64,000 nucleotides of DNA from a virus (IMGVR_UViG_3300049433_000110:1-64000), one strand, 5' to 3'. Counted from the first letter of the stretch, positions 51,786-58,982 are shown. Notes: a model not told the origin generated them from the letters alone. Translations and numbers: made by a program.

Positions 51786-51997
51786 CGCGGCTTCCTCCAA
51801 GCATCTGCCTGCGCACACGTTGCGAAGTGCGAGGTATGCCGCTTCAGGTCCAACTGGTGCTCAGCATCAGTGGGCTTCGTCGTCTCGGCGTTGACCGGCA
51901 TGCGCTTGCCAGATTTGGTTTTGAACCAGACAATCGGCTGCCCGCAGGATTGGCAGAACACCTCGAAGGGATGCTTCTGGCGGATCTCGTCATTCAT
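51782..51997 (-). CDS. Small zinc-binding early protein
   Basis: 71 residues. CQSCGQPIVWFKTKSGKRMP then SHFATCAQADAWRK, a pattern I recall from early regions of other phages (CxxC plus HFATC). Function unknown. Confidence 0.65.
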   Translation of the reverse strand: MNDEIRQKHPFEVFCQSCGQPIVWFKTKSGKRMPVNAETTKPTDAEHQLDLKRHTSHFATCAQADAWRKPR

Positions 51998-52024
51998 GAC
52001 GTTGCTCGCTGTGCGGTTGAGTGT

Positions 52025-52144
52025 TCACAGGATAAAAGCCAGAAGGAGGAGTGCCCACAGTGGGTCGGCACTGTGCGTTGCCCAGCAGACGATGCCGATC
52101 AAGGCCATGCCACCGATGAGGACAGAAGCTTCCTGGGTAGTCAT
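52025..52144 (-). CDS. 39-residue membrane peptide
   Basis: Two hydrophobic segments (SVLIGGMALIGIVCWA; LWALLLLAFIL). ATGA overlap with the next gene up. Not long enough to be sure, but the composition is natural. Confidence 0.5.
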   Translation of the reverse strand: MTTQEASVLIGGMALIGIVCWATHSADPLWALLLLAFIL

Positions 52145-52365
52145 TCGGGCTTGCCCAGTGCGGCTCTAATCTCTTCACGGACGATCTGGCGCATCTGCTC
52201 GGGAGTAACACCGAGATAGCGCAAGGTGGTCTCTTTGGACTTCGCGCACGTCTCAGACCCATGGATACCGCCGAGGGCATACGCTTGCCCGCAGATACCA
52301 CAATGGGCATTTGCTCCGGCGGTGCCTCGTACAAATTCAAAGTCCAACATGCTATGCGTCCTCAC
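52141..52365 (-). CDS. Small Cys-pair early protein
   Basis: 74 residues from GTG 52365 (ATG 52350 gives 69). HCGICGQAYALGG then a helix EQMRQIVREEIRAALG, which is the mark of phage/host small C-terminal helical domains. Function unknown. Confidence 0.55.
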   Translation of the reverse strand: MRTHSMLDFEFVRGTAGANAHCGICGQAYALGGIHGSETCAKSKETTLRYLGVTPEQMRQIVREEIRAALGKPE

Positions 52366-52452
52366 TCATCCCAACCCCACCCAAATCCGCCGCACCGCGC
52401 GCCACGGGATCGCCAGCAGATTCACCAGCAGCAGGAGTGCTTTGCCGATCAT
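52366..52452 (-). CDS. 28-residue membrane peptide
   Basis: MIGKALLLLVNLLAIPW then RAVRRIW: one short span plus a basic tail. ATGA overlap with the next gene's stop. Confidence 0.4.
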   Translation of the reverse strand: MIGKALLLLVNLLAIPWRAVRRIWVGLG

Positions 52453-53444
52453 GGCGCGACCACATCACAATCGCCCCCATGCCCCGCCGGACGGATGCAC
52501 TGCTGCGGGCTTGCTTTTACGCAGACTGGGAATGCGCTGGCTGTCTCAGGGGGTCCGACGTATTGATCGCCCACGAACCCAGATTGTTGTTCGCTGGCTT
52601 TCTCCGATGAACTTTGCTCAATTCGCGCTGTAGACCGGCGCACGAAGTCCGCAATCTCCGGCCACTCCCCCTCGTATCCAGTGTTTACCTGTTGCAACAG
52701 GCGCAGCGCCTCATCGTGCCAACGAACATGCCTCTCAATTATTCGGCGGTCGCGCTCCGCTCGTATTCCGGCCTGTGCAAGCCCGGATACGTAGGGATCC
52801 GGCTGGTTGCCCGCTCCCGTCTCGTTACCGTGCGCTTCGTTTCCGAGCCCGCATGTGCACCGCTCGCCGCCATATTTCAGGCCGCAGGTATCCGTGTGTG
52901 GCAGTCCAGCGATGCTCGGCTCATTCGCCTTACGATCTAACTCCATGATGACCTGCGTCACTCGGTCGCAGACCGTATCGAGCGCCCGGTTGAGGCTGCG
53001 CGCGTCGCTTGAGTCATAGGCCAGCGTGGTCGCCTTCCGTAATTCCTCTGCCCACATCTTAAGAACGTTGTTCCCATTTGAGGTCCGAAGTATTGGTGAG
53101 TCGCTCATAGTGACGCCCGGTAACGTCTCGTGCGAATGACGTTGCTCGATTTGCGCAGCCTGCATAGCGATGGTTGCCGCTCGCAGGTACGGGTCGCCGC
53201 GCTCCATCTGTTCGACTGAATCGCAAGTCCCACCATGAAACTCGATGCGTTCCTTTCCGGACTCCAGCAACCTGACATACGCGCGATACAGGTCGCGCAT
53301 TGGCCTTAGCAGCGGATTCTCATTTGAGGTGAGCGTTCGCTCATCCGATTTCCAATGCATGGCGCAGTTTGGATCAGGGCATCTGCCTTTAACCATTGGA
53401 GTGCAGCAATGCGGGCAGGCGTTCGCATCCGATGAACTAACCAC
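52449..53444 (-). CDS. Multi-Cys early protein
   Basis: 331 residues from GTG 53444. N-terminal zinc-ribbon-like CPHCCTPM ... CPDPNC, helical middle (RALDTVCDRVTQVIMELD), Cys clusters at about 189-200 (CGLKYGGERCTCG), and a C-terminal CVKASPQQCIRPAGHGGDC, a pattern seen at the end of small phage proteins. Looks like a mosaic of several small phage domains. It begins in a 12-bp repeat also present at the start of the next gene up. Confidence 0.6.
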   Translation of the reverse strand: MVSSSDANACPHCCTPMVKGRCPDPNCAMHWKSDERTLTSNENPLLRPMRDLYRAYVRLLESGKERIEFHGGTCDSVEQMERGDPYLRAATIAMQAAQIEQRHSHETLPGVTMSDSPILRTSNGNNVLKMWAEELRKATTLAYDSSDARSLNRALDTVCDRVTQVIMELDRKANEPSIAGLPHTDTCGLKYGGERCTCGLGNEAHGNETGAGNQPDPYVSGLAQAGIRAERDRRIIERHVRWHDEALRLLQQVNTGYEGEWPEIADFVRRSTARIEQSSSEKASEQQSGFVGDQYVGPPETASAFPVCVKASPQQCIRPAGHGGDCDVVAP

Positions 53445-53679
53445 GGCTCATCTCCTTTTTGCAGAGCATGCAATCAGGCCCGCATTCCGACTCAGTCCAG
53501 TCAGGCCACAGCCGCGTCATCATCTCCTCAACCGCTGGATCGTCAGCCATGCAGGAATGCTTCACCTGAAAAACAAGCTCCCGATCGCTGAGCTTTTCGA
53601 GGCGCATGCTTTCGACGACTCTGTCCGCCAGCGCGGCATACGCAGCGTTGGAGTCGTTCTCATCTTCGGAACTAACCAC
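53437..53679 (-). CDS. Small early protein with Cys tail
   Basis: 80 residues from GTG 53679. Helical, acidic (EDENDSNAAYAALADRVVES), ends ESECGPDCMLCKKE. Its first codons (MVSSEDEN) match those of the 53444 gene (MVSSSDAN), so the start regions are a duplication. Confidence 0.6.
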   Translation of the reverse strand: MVSSEDENDSNAAYAALADRVVESMRLEKLSDRELVFQVKHSCMADDPAVEEMMTRLWPDWTESECGPDCMLCKKEMSRG

Positions 53680-53938
53680 GTCCGTCCTCCTCGATGGCTC
53701 GGCGCAGTGAGTCGATACCCCACTGGCTGCTCGTGCCGTAACTGAATCCCCTGTAGGAAATCCGAGCCGCTACGAAAGATCGATCTCGTGCGTGCTTCAG
53801 TTCATCGCGCAGGCGCTCAATCTCATCCGCCGAACAACAATAACCGCAGCCCTCTACGCTGCGCGAGTCGTGGCCGCACTGCCGGCGCAGCCAAGCAGTG
53901 TTCGTTTCTGCAGTCCGAGCAACTGTTTCATTTGGCAT
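53672..53938 (-). CDS. Small Cys-containing early protein
   Basis: 88 residues from ATG 53938. CGHDSRSVEGCGYCCS, then a coiled helix (DEIERLRDELKHARDRS). Overlaps both neighbours. Confidence 0.6.
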   Translation of the reverse strand: MPNETVARTAETNTAWLRRQCGHDSRSVEGCGYCCSADEIERLRDELKHARDRSFVAARISYRGFSYGTSSQWGIDSLRRAIEEDGRG

Positions 53939-54281
53939 GGGGAGGCTCCAACGCGGCTAAGGCGATCACGAGCGCGGTTCGATGCGCCAACTCACCCTCG
54001 GACCATTCCTTGCGAACCTCCTCGCGCCACAAGTCAGGGCAGAGCGTCTCGTCGGCGATCATCGTGAGGGCCTCGCGCAGTCGCCCGATCTCAATCAGCA
54101 GAACGCCGCAATCGTGGTGGCAATTCGCCCAGGCGATGTTCCCGTGAGTCGGCCTCGCGCTCGCATGGGCGCGGCGGATTTGCTCAATCGGATCATCCCG
54201 CTTCATCCGCTGCACCGTCTCCCGGCACTCCCCGCAGTCCTCGCCCAGCGGGGTGCCGTGAGGGCATTTGTCAGTCGTCAT
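53928..54281 (-). CDS. Small Cys/His early protein
   Basis: 117 residues from ATG 54281. CPHGTPLGEDCGECRE near the start is a zinc-knuckle-like pattern; a helical domain follows (VLLIEIGRLREALTMIADE). Confidence 0.6.
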   Translation of the reverse strand: MTTDKCPHGTPLGEDCGECRETVQRMKRDDPIEQIRRAHASARPTHGNIAWANCHHDCGVLLIEIGRLREALTMIADETLCPDLWREEVRKEWSEGELAHRTALVIALAALEPPHAK

Positions 54282-54534
54282 TGAGCGCCCTCTGTGTTTC
54301 TTTTTCATTCAGACCGACAGCCCTGCATCCGGCGTAGGTCGCGTGGTAGTAGTCCCGGTGTCCGCGACGCACGAGACCAACCGTCAACAATCGCTCCAGT
54401 GACGGGTAGTCGGATGACTCCGGCCCGCAGTTGAAATAATTGCGAAAGCCCCAGTCCCGCTTCTTGTCTGTGCTGCGAGCGCCGAGCATGTGCCGGAGGT
54501 TGTTCATGTCCTCGACGATTTCCTCCGCGCTCAC
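54271..54534 (-). CDS. Small early protein
   Basis: 87 residues. Pattern of a winged-helix-like domain (NNLRHMLGARSTDKKRDWGF ... LERLLTVGLVRRGH), frequent in phage early regions. Function unknown. Confidence 0.6.
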   Translation of the reverse strand: MSAEEIVEDMNNLRHMLGARSTDKKRDWGFRNYFNCGPESSDYPSLERLLTVGLVRRGHRDYYHATYAGCRAVGLNEKETQRALNDD

Positions 54535-54791
54535 TTCAGCCTCTTGGCTTGCGCCTGTTGCTCAGCCAAGGCGCTTGCGTACTCGGTGCCGCGGTACATG
54601 GGTTCCTCCATACTGCGATCGTAGGCAGCCTCGGCCTTGTTGCGCCGGAACTGGAAGTACGTCTCTACAATGTCCTGCAGGTCACTGGCGAGTTCATCAA
54701 TCTCGTGCTCGCTCAACTGCTCGTCCGGGTCGCCTGTGCCGAAGTGCTGGGCGAGCTCCAGGCATTTGGAATCGTAGGTACGCTTGGTCAT
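54531..54791 (-). CDS. Small acidic helical protein
   Basis: 86 residues from ATG 54791. Acidic helix (LSEHEIDELASDLQDIVETY), then charged end. Overlaps both neighbours by four bases. Confidence 0.6.
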   Translation of the reverse strand: MTKRTYDSKCLELAQHFGTGDPDEQLSEHEIDELASDLQDIVETYFQFRRNKAEAAYDRSMEEPMYRGTEYASALAEQQAQAKRLK

Positions 54792-54967
54792 AAAACCTCC
54801 GCGAGCCACTGTCGAAGCGCTTCGGCTTCTTCCGGCTCAAGAATGATGGTGGCGCGGTCGGAGCGATCGATAATCACGACGCATCCGCCTCGAAGCGCCC
54901 AATCGATTGAAGAGGACGGCTGGACTTCCTCCTCAGTGGGGAGCGGGTCTAACTCGGATGTGCTCAT
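54788..54967 (-). CDS. Small early protein, 59 residues
   Basis: Acidic start (ELDPLPTEEEVQPSSS), then strand-loop-strand (GGCVVIIDRSDRATIILEPE) and a helix. ATGA overlaps on both sides. Not recognised. Confidence 0.6.
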   Translation of the reverse strand: MSTSELDPLPTEEEVQPSSSIDWALRGGCVVIIDRSDRATIILEPEEAEALRQWLAEVL

Positions 54968-55164
54968 GGCAGTTCAATCTCCTCGTAAGCCATCGCAACC
55001 ACCGGAGGCGGCAGCAACGGCAGTGCTCTCTCGACACGCTCTCGGGCTTCTGCTGTGCCTCGAATGTCGATCGCTTCACCCACGAGTACCTGCTCCTCGG
55101 GCGTCAGGCGTCTGCGGACGTGGTAAGCGCCCGGTCGATCCTGTTCCCACTGCAACTCAGTCAT
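54964..55164 (-). CDS. Small early protein
   Basis: 66 residues from ATG 55164 with GGGAGTTGGT upstream. Basic middle (YHVRRRLTPEEQVLVGEAID), acidic end. Not recognised. Confidence 0.6.
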   Translation of the reverse strand: MTELQWEQDRPGAYHVRRRLTPEEQVLVGEAIDIRGTAEARERVERALPLLPPPVVAMAYEEIELP

Positions 55165-55175
55165 ACCAACTCCCT

Positions 55176-55277
55176 TCAGTGCTTCAAACGCGAGCCGTCT
55201 TCGAACATTCGGGGCGCACGCGCCACCCACGCTGGCGTGCCACACCGGGCCGCCGAAGCGCAGCTCGATTCACTCAT
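55176..55277 (-). CDS. Doubtful 33-residue ORF
   Basis: ATG 55277 overlaps the stop of the gene above. MSESSCASAARCGTPAWVAR has a natural look but low support; it fills the gap up to the next ribosome site. Confidence 0.3.
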   Translation of the reverse strand: MSESSCASAARCGTPAWVARAPRMFEDGSRLKH

Positions 55278-55401
55278 AGCCACTGTTCACGGTCAGGACG
55301 AGCGAGGCGCCGTACCGTATTCGGCTTGCAAAGTGCGGTTGCGCGGTCTCGAAGGCGAACCGGCAGTGGTTGCGGATCGCGGTTTTCTGTTCAGGTGTCA
55401 T
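55270..55401 (-). CDS. Small early protein, 43 residues
   Basis: MTPEQKTAIRNHCRFAFETA, then a beta-like end. ATGA overlap with the next gene up; GAGGG upstream. Not recognised. Confidence 0.5.
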   Translation of the reverse strand: MTPEQKTAIRNHCRFAFETAQPHFASRIRYGASLVLTVNSGYE

Positions 55402-55559
55402 GCTGATTCCCTCGATTCGAAGCGACTCGGAGACCAATCACAATGGGTTTGCCCGAGTTCGGTTACACCGAGAACGACGCTGCAGCGCAGCCACCAAATG
55501 CAGTCCACGCACGTCTTGCCAACCGGCAGCCAAGGGACTTGATTGCTCGTCTCGGCCAT
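55398..55559 (-). CDS. Small Cys-rich early protein, 53 residues
   Basis: KTCVDCIWWLRCS, then THCDW: four or more Cys with aromatic residues, zinc-ribbon-like. Confidence 0.55.
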   Translation of the reverse strand: MAETSNQVPWLPVGKTCVDCIWWLRCSVVLGVTELGQTHCDWSPSRFESRESA

Positions 55560-55573
55560 GCGAGCAACGTCGT

Positions 55574-55957
55574 TCACAACTCAACTCCGCGAGCCCGAAC
55601 ATCGCCGGCCTTGAAGCGCCGATACCACTCGTCACCCCAACGCATCTTTGGCTTGCCGGCGCGGTAGTTGATCTGGTGGCAGCGCTCGTAGTACTTCGCG
55701 GCTTCATCGCCCTTGCCGGCTTCGACCAGTGCTCGCAGCTCATTCGCCTCATTGAGCGAACCGGGCCCAGTCGCACGCATGAGGCGTTGGGGCTGCTTTT
55801 TGGCAGGACGGGCACCCTTGGATATCCGGCGCTTGTTGTTGCGCTCCATCCAGGCCCCAAGGCCTGCAGGGCGCGGTACAACCTCGGCTGACTGACCCAT
55901 GTCTGCCCCCATGGCCGCTGCCACCAGAGCGCCTAAACCGAGTACTGAATTTCTCAT
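55574..55957 (-). CDS. Small basic protein with hydrophobic start
   Basis: 127 residues. N-terminal SVLGLGALVAAAMGADMGQS could be a signal or a buried helix; the rest is basic (RNNKRRISKGARPAKKQPQR). Not recognised. Confidence 0.55.
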   Translation of the reverse strand: MRNSVLGLGALVAAAMGADMGQSAEVVPRPAGLGAWMERNNKRRISKGARPAKKQPQRLMRATGPGSLNEANELRALVEAGKGDEAAKYYERCHQINYRAGKPKMRWGDEWYRRFKAGDVRARGVEL

Positions 55958-56000
55958 CGTTGTTCTCCAAAGTAGGGGCTCGAATTCGTCCAGAGTTGGC

Positions 56001-56147
56001 TCACCGCAGTCGCCTGTTGGGCTTCGGCTTCTGCAGCCGCTTCAACTCGCGATACGCTTCGCGAAACAGCGGCTTGATTTGGTTGAGCTCCACGATGCCG
56101 CCGCCGGCCCAGTGCAGGCGCAGCAGGAGGTTGTCGGGTTTCTTCAT
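56001..56147 (-). CDS. Small basic protein, 48 residues
   Basis: ATG 56147 (ATGA overlap). KPDNLLLRLHWAGGG, then a basic helix (FREAYRELKRLQKPKPNRR). Confidence 0.5.
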   Translation of the reverse strand: MKKPDNLLLRLHWAGGGIVELNQIKPLFREAYRELKRLQKPKPNRRLR

Positions 56148-56374
56148 GGGTGGGCCTTCGGGGGCTGGGATGCGATCCATTTGGCATAAGCAGGATCGGC
56201 CATGGCGCAATCTGGACAGACGGGCGTGCAATACGGGTTCGGACTGAGCGCGACTCCCTCATCCAACTTGCACTGTTGCCCACATCCGCAGATAAAGTTC
56301 TCACCGCATACGTTCTCATCGGCCCAGCGCTCGGCACTGGCCTCGGCGTTTTCAATCGGGTCAGGGATTCTCAT
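56144..56374 (-). CDS. Small zinc-ribbon-like protein
   Basis: 76 residues. CGENFICGCGQQCKL and CTPVCPDC near the end give at least seven Cys. Not recognised. Confidence 0.6.
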   Translation of the reverse strand: MRIPDPIENAEASAERWADENVCGENFICGCGQQCKLDEGVALSPNPYCTPVCPDCAMADPAYAKWIASQPPKAHP

Positions 56375-56742
56375 TTGGGCTGTGCCTGCGCGGGAGCTGG
56401 GAGGCCGTAGATGTAGGCGAGCAATTCCTCGATCGCCTGTTTCAGCTGCGGTGGATGCGCGCCTGAACCCCGTCGCCAGCCAGCCGCACAGCCAACCACG
56501 TGAGCGATGTAGGCTTCGAGCTTGGGATCGGGAACAGGCATCTTCCCCACCTGTGCCCGCAAGCTCTGGATCTCCTGCTGCAAATCCATGATTTGACCCA
56601 TCAAGCCATGAATGCGGCGGTAGTCGATTTGGCGCTGTTCTTCGGCATCCGCGAAGTAGACGTATTCGCCCAAATCCTCCTCAACCATCTTGTAAACCGG
56701 GTCCCGGCCTCGACTGATGTTTTCCATGTCGAAGCGCTTCAC
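56371..56742 (-). CDS. Coiled-coil early protein
   Basis: 123 residues from ATG 56742. Acidic start, coil at about 45-65 (GLMGQIMDLQQEIQSLRAQV), helical end. Not recognised. Confidence 0.6.
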   Translation of the reverse strand: MKRFDMENISRGRDPVYKMVEEDLGEYVYFADAEEQRQIDYRRIHGLMGQIMDLQQEIQSLRAQVGKMPVPDPKLEAYIAHVVGCAAGWRRGSGAHPPQLKQAIEELLAYIYGLPAPAQAQPK

Positions 56743-56888
56743 GGCCTCACCGGCCGTTTCTCAGTCGCACTGCGCGCGTGATTGCCGCAGCGCGGGACCT
56801 CTTTGCCCAACTGCATCACCATCCACTGGGCCGGTTTGTCGCAGCGGACCCACCAGCCGTTCTTTTGGACCATGCGGGTGCAGGTCAT
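56739..56888 (-). CDS. Small Cys/His protein, 49 residues
   Basis: ATG 56888. CTRMVQKNGWWVRCDKPAQW then CGNH: zinc-finger-like. The whole protein is short. Confidence 0.5.
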   Translation of the reverse strand: MTCTRMVQKNGWWVRCDKPAQWMVMQLGKEVPRCGNHARSATEKRPVRP

Positions 56889-57004
56889 GGATGCTGACTC
56901 AGGTTGACGTAACCTGCGACCGCACCCACGATCAGCCCGGCAATGGTTAGAACGATCTCGAGACACAGCCGTATGCGGGCCCAGCGCGTCATACTAATAG
57001 TCAT
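56885..57004 (-). CDS. 39-residue membrane peptide
   Basis: ATG 57004. Basic start (MTRWARIRL), one span (EIVLTIAGLIVGAVAGYV). ATGA overlap. Confidence 0.5.
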   Translation of the reverse strand: MTISMTRWARIRLCLEIVLTIAGLIVGAVAGYVNLSQHP

Positions 57005-57146
57005 CGTGGCTCCCGCATCGGCCGCACTCTGCGACCGCTCCGATATCCAACTTGGCCGCGCAGTTACCGCAGCGCGTTTTATCGCCAAACAGCCATAGCG
57101 CGCACCCGCCGAACAAACCCAACATGAGGGTGAGGATGGTTTTCAT
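56994..57146 (-). CDS. Membrane peptide with zinc ribbon, 50 residues
   Basis: ATG 57146. One span (TILTLMLGLFGGCALWLF) followed by CGNCAAKLDIGAVAECGRCG, two CxxC pairs. This is a well-formed zinc ribbon on a membrane anchor. Confidence 0.55.
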   Translation of the reverse strand: MKTILTLMLGLFGGCALWLFGDKTRCGNCAAKLDIGAVAECGRCGSHDDY

Positions 57147-57349
57147 CGCGGCCGGCTCCCCTCATAGGATGAATGGCTCAGAGCGGCCACCCATCCGCCT
57201 TCGCCGTCGAGCATGTCGCGGAAAAACGAGCGCAAGTACACGAAACCATTGCGGGCGCCCGCGGGGCTGCGTTTTCGCCACTCGCGCCATTCTTGGGCCC
57301 GCCGCGCGCGGATCACCGGATCGGCTGGATTGAGTCCCTTGCGTTTCAT
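57143..57349 (-). CDS. Small basic protein
   Basis: 68 residues (ATGA overlap). Very basic first half (RARRAQEWREWRKRSPAG). Not recognised. Confidence 0.5.
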   Translation of the reverse strand: MKRKGLNPADPVIRARRAQEWREWRKRSPAGARNGFVYLRSFFRDMLDGEGGWVAALSHSSYEGSRPR

Positions 57350-57471
57350 GGCGAGCGCTCACTCGCCTGGATGTTGAAATGCGCGAAAGCCCATACAATC
57401 AAAACCGTGGCCGCAATCGTGAGCAGCGCGCATAGGGCAAATTTCAGGCGGTGGTTCATCGCGGTTTTCAT
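57346..57471 (-). CDS. 41-residue membrane peptide
   Basis: ATG 57471. Basic start then one span (FALCALLTIAATVLIVWAF). Overlaps both neighbours. Confidence 0.5.
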   Translation of the reverse strand: MKTAMNHRLKFALCALLTIAATVLIVWAFAHFNIQASERSP

Positions 57472-57890
57472 GACAGAGTCCCTGTTGTTGTTGTGTTGAC
57501 AGCGCTGATGCCGCGCTTGTTGATTCGTATCCCGCGCGCCGCCCCTTCGATGAGCGTAAGGACGCCACGTTTGGACAGGCGCACGAGATGCTCATGCGCG
57601 CCGTTGGCGGACTTGAAGCCGAGCGCATTGGCGATCTCTTTGCGCGTCGGGGGCCAGCCGTGCTCGTGGGTGAACTGGCGCACGAAGGTGAGCACGCGCG
57701 CTTGGGCGGGTGGCAGGCGATCGAGGCGCCGGTTCTGCGCGACGAGCTCGCCCAAGGCGGCGAGGGATTCGGCGTAGTCCTTCAGCTCGGCGATGGCGGG
57801 CGTGTCGAGGGTGGCGAATTCCGCGGCGGCGGCGTCCAGGTCGCGGCTGATGGATTGCAGGCGGGTGGCGAGGGCGGCGTAGGTGGTCAT
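57468..57890 (-). CDS. LexA-like DNA-binding regulator without peptidase
   Basis: 140 residues from ATG 57890. Residues 60-123 follow the LexA N-terminal winged helix: PPAQARVLTFVRQF, WPPTRKEIANALGF (recognition part), ANGAHEHLVRLSKRGVL, then the wing. The first 58 residues are a helical extension. No C-terminal S24 peptidase is present, so it cannot cut itself like LexA or CI. An inverted repeat (57899-57915) lies just before its start, which suggests self-control. Confidence 0.75.
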   Translation of the reverse strand: MTTYAALATRLQSISRDLDAAAAEFATLDTPAIAELKDYAESLAALGELVAQNRRLDRLPPAQARVLTFVRQFTHEHGWPPTRKEIANALGFKSANGAHEHLVRLSKRGVLTLIEGAARGIRINKRGISAVNTTTTGTLS

Positions 57891-57898
57891 GGCGTCAC

Positions 57899-57915
57899 CT
57901 GAAAAATATTTTCAG
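57899..57915 (-). promoter_or_regulatory. Inverted-repeat operator before the LexA-like gene
   Basis: Perfect 7-bp arms around 3 bases (CTGAAAA-3-TTTTCAG), ending nine bases before the start codon. It has the CTG...CAG ends of a LexA box, with 11 instead of 10 bases between. Binding here would cover the ribosome site region. Confidence 0.6.
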
Positions 57916-57939
57916 CGGCGCGCGTTGCGAGGTCGCGAA

Positions 57940-58323
57940 TTATTTGATGGCGATTTCCCACTGGGTCGGGAGGGGTTGATCGATGAAGCCGGACGCCTGT
58001 GACTCGAGGTGTCGCACAGCGGCCTTCAGGGACTCGTTCTCGCGCCGGTAGACGCCCAGGGTGGCGTTCATCATCTTCATGGCCCGCACATGGCCCGGGG
58101 TCGCTTCCCAGCCCTCGGGCGAGATCAGCAAGCCCTTGCGGACTACCCAGCCGGACCAGACCGGGTCCAGCATCCCCAAGTCCCCGGCGATCAATTTCAG
58201 GGCGGCCGGTGGCGGGGAACTTGCCCCGCGTTTCCAGCGCCGAGCGGTCGAAATGTCCACCCCACAAATACGCGCTATCTCGCTGATATTTATGCCGTAA
58301 AGCGGGGAGGACGGATCTCTCAT
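57940..58323 (-). CDS. HTH regulator, DUF3653-like
   Basis: 127 residues from ATG 58323. The N-terminal HTH (ISEIARICGVDISTARRWKR) is followed by ALKLIAGDLGMLDPVWSGW and a strand (LLISPEGWEATPGHVRAM), a pattern like the DUF3653 phage group. Long helical tail. First gene behind the 58377-58404 promoter. Probably a control protein of lysogeny or early genes. Confidence 0.65.
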   Translation of the reverse strand: MRDPSSPLYGINISEIARICGVDISTARRWKRGASSPPPAALKLIAGDLGMLDPVWSGWVVRKGLLISPEGWEATPGHVRAMKMMNATLGVYRRENESLKAAVRHLESQASGFIDQPLPTQWEIAIK

Positions 58324-58376
58324 TGCCCCAGATTAGCGCTCTTGCGAGTTGCGCATAATGTATAGTGATTGAAATC

Positions 58377-58404
58377 ATTATAGTTTTTCTCCGCGATATC
58401 GCAA
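58377..58404 (-). promoter_or_regulatory. Leftward promoter with operators over the -35
   Basis: Minus strand: TTGCGA (plus 58399-58404) and TATAAT (58377-58382) are 16 bases apart. The -35 overlaps a CGCAAGTT site and a 10-bp palindrome (58393-58402). It would drive the regulator and all genes downstream. Confidence 0.7.
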
Positions 58405-58456
58405 GTTACAGGTCTTTTTCTGCATGATCAACTTGCGTATTGGCATCTCGCAAGTT
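58400..58456. repeat. Three CGCAAGTT operator-like sites
   Basis: Exact 8-mers at 58400-58407, 58430-58437 (inverted) and 58449-58456; a looser copy (CTTGCGAGTTGCGC) lies at 58341-58354. The sites fall in the 3' end of the 58406-58672 gene and in the promoter. Probably regulator binding sites. Confidence 0.6.
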
Positions 58457-58672
58457 GGATTGCAGCATGGGGCGGGCAAGCTGCCTGCGGTTGCGCGGCA
58501 GCGTTTCTGCGCCGAATTTCTTGCGCATTTCAGCGAGCGCGCGATGGATCGTGGCCATGTGAACGTTGAAATAGCTGGAGAGCTGCTGAATCGACATCCC
58601 GGCTTCCCGGAATTGGCGGATGGAGAACTTCTCGACAGGGGTCAGATCCCCCTCGGGACGACGCTCATTCAT
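58406..58672 (-). CDS. Small HTH DNA-binding protein
   Basis: 88 residues from ATG 58672. TPVEKFSIRQFREAGMSIQQ, then LSSYFNVHMATIHRALAEMR is a clear HTH. Its last 20 codons lie in the CGCAAGTT array, so its end is under two constraints. It could bind those sites itself. Confidence 0.65.
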   Translation of the reverse strand: MNERRPEGDLTPVEKFSIRQFREAGMSIQQLSSYFNVHMATIHRALAEMRKKFGAETLPRNRRQLARPMLQSNLRDANTQVDHAEKDL

Positions 58673-58746
58673 GGGGATATCCTCGCGACGATGCTCTTGA
58701 CCGTCTCGATGGCCAGATCACGGTCGCAGTTGACCAGCGTTCTCAT
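58669..58746 (-). CDS. 25-residue ORF between regulators
   Basis: ATG 58746 overlaps the previous stop; MRTLVNCDRDLAIETVKSIV. Support comes only from overlaps at both ends. Confidence 0.35.
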   Translation of the reverse strand: MRTLVNCDRDLAIETVKSIVARISP

Positions 58747-58982
58747 ACAACCTCCCGCCTCGCCGTGATTCGCACCAGCCACACCGATCCGAAGGCAAGC
58801 CCGGTTTGCCACCAAGCGGCATGCAGTGAGCCCAGGATCGCCAAGATGACCAGCACGGCGGTCCAGAAGACGATCACGGAGAGCTTCGTGCGCGGCTCGG
58901 TGTGGGGGAGGCAGCGCAGGATCTGCGACGGTTGGCCCGGATGCCAGCGCGCGCACGAGGAGACCGGGGTGAGGTCAGTCAT
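58743..58982 (-). CDS. Small membrane protein
   Basis: 79 residues from ATG 58982. Soluble start, then two close hydrophobic segments (SVIVFWTAVLVILAILGSLH; TGLAFGSVWLV). Overlaps the next gene by eight bases. Confidence 0.6.
   Translation of the reverse strand: MTDLTPVSSCARWHPGQPSQILRCLPHTEPRTKLSVIVFWTAVLVILAILGSLHAAWWQTGLAFGSVWLVRITARREVV

Noticed and set aside
57887-58378. 163-codon minus-strand frame overlapping the HTH regulator
   Set aside because: It overlaps the HTH gene in another frame, is Arg/Gly-rich without a domain, and its start lies in the promoter -10.
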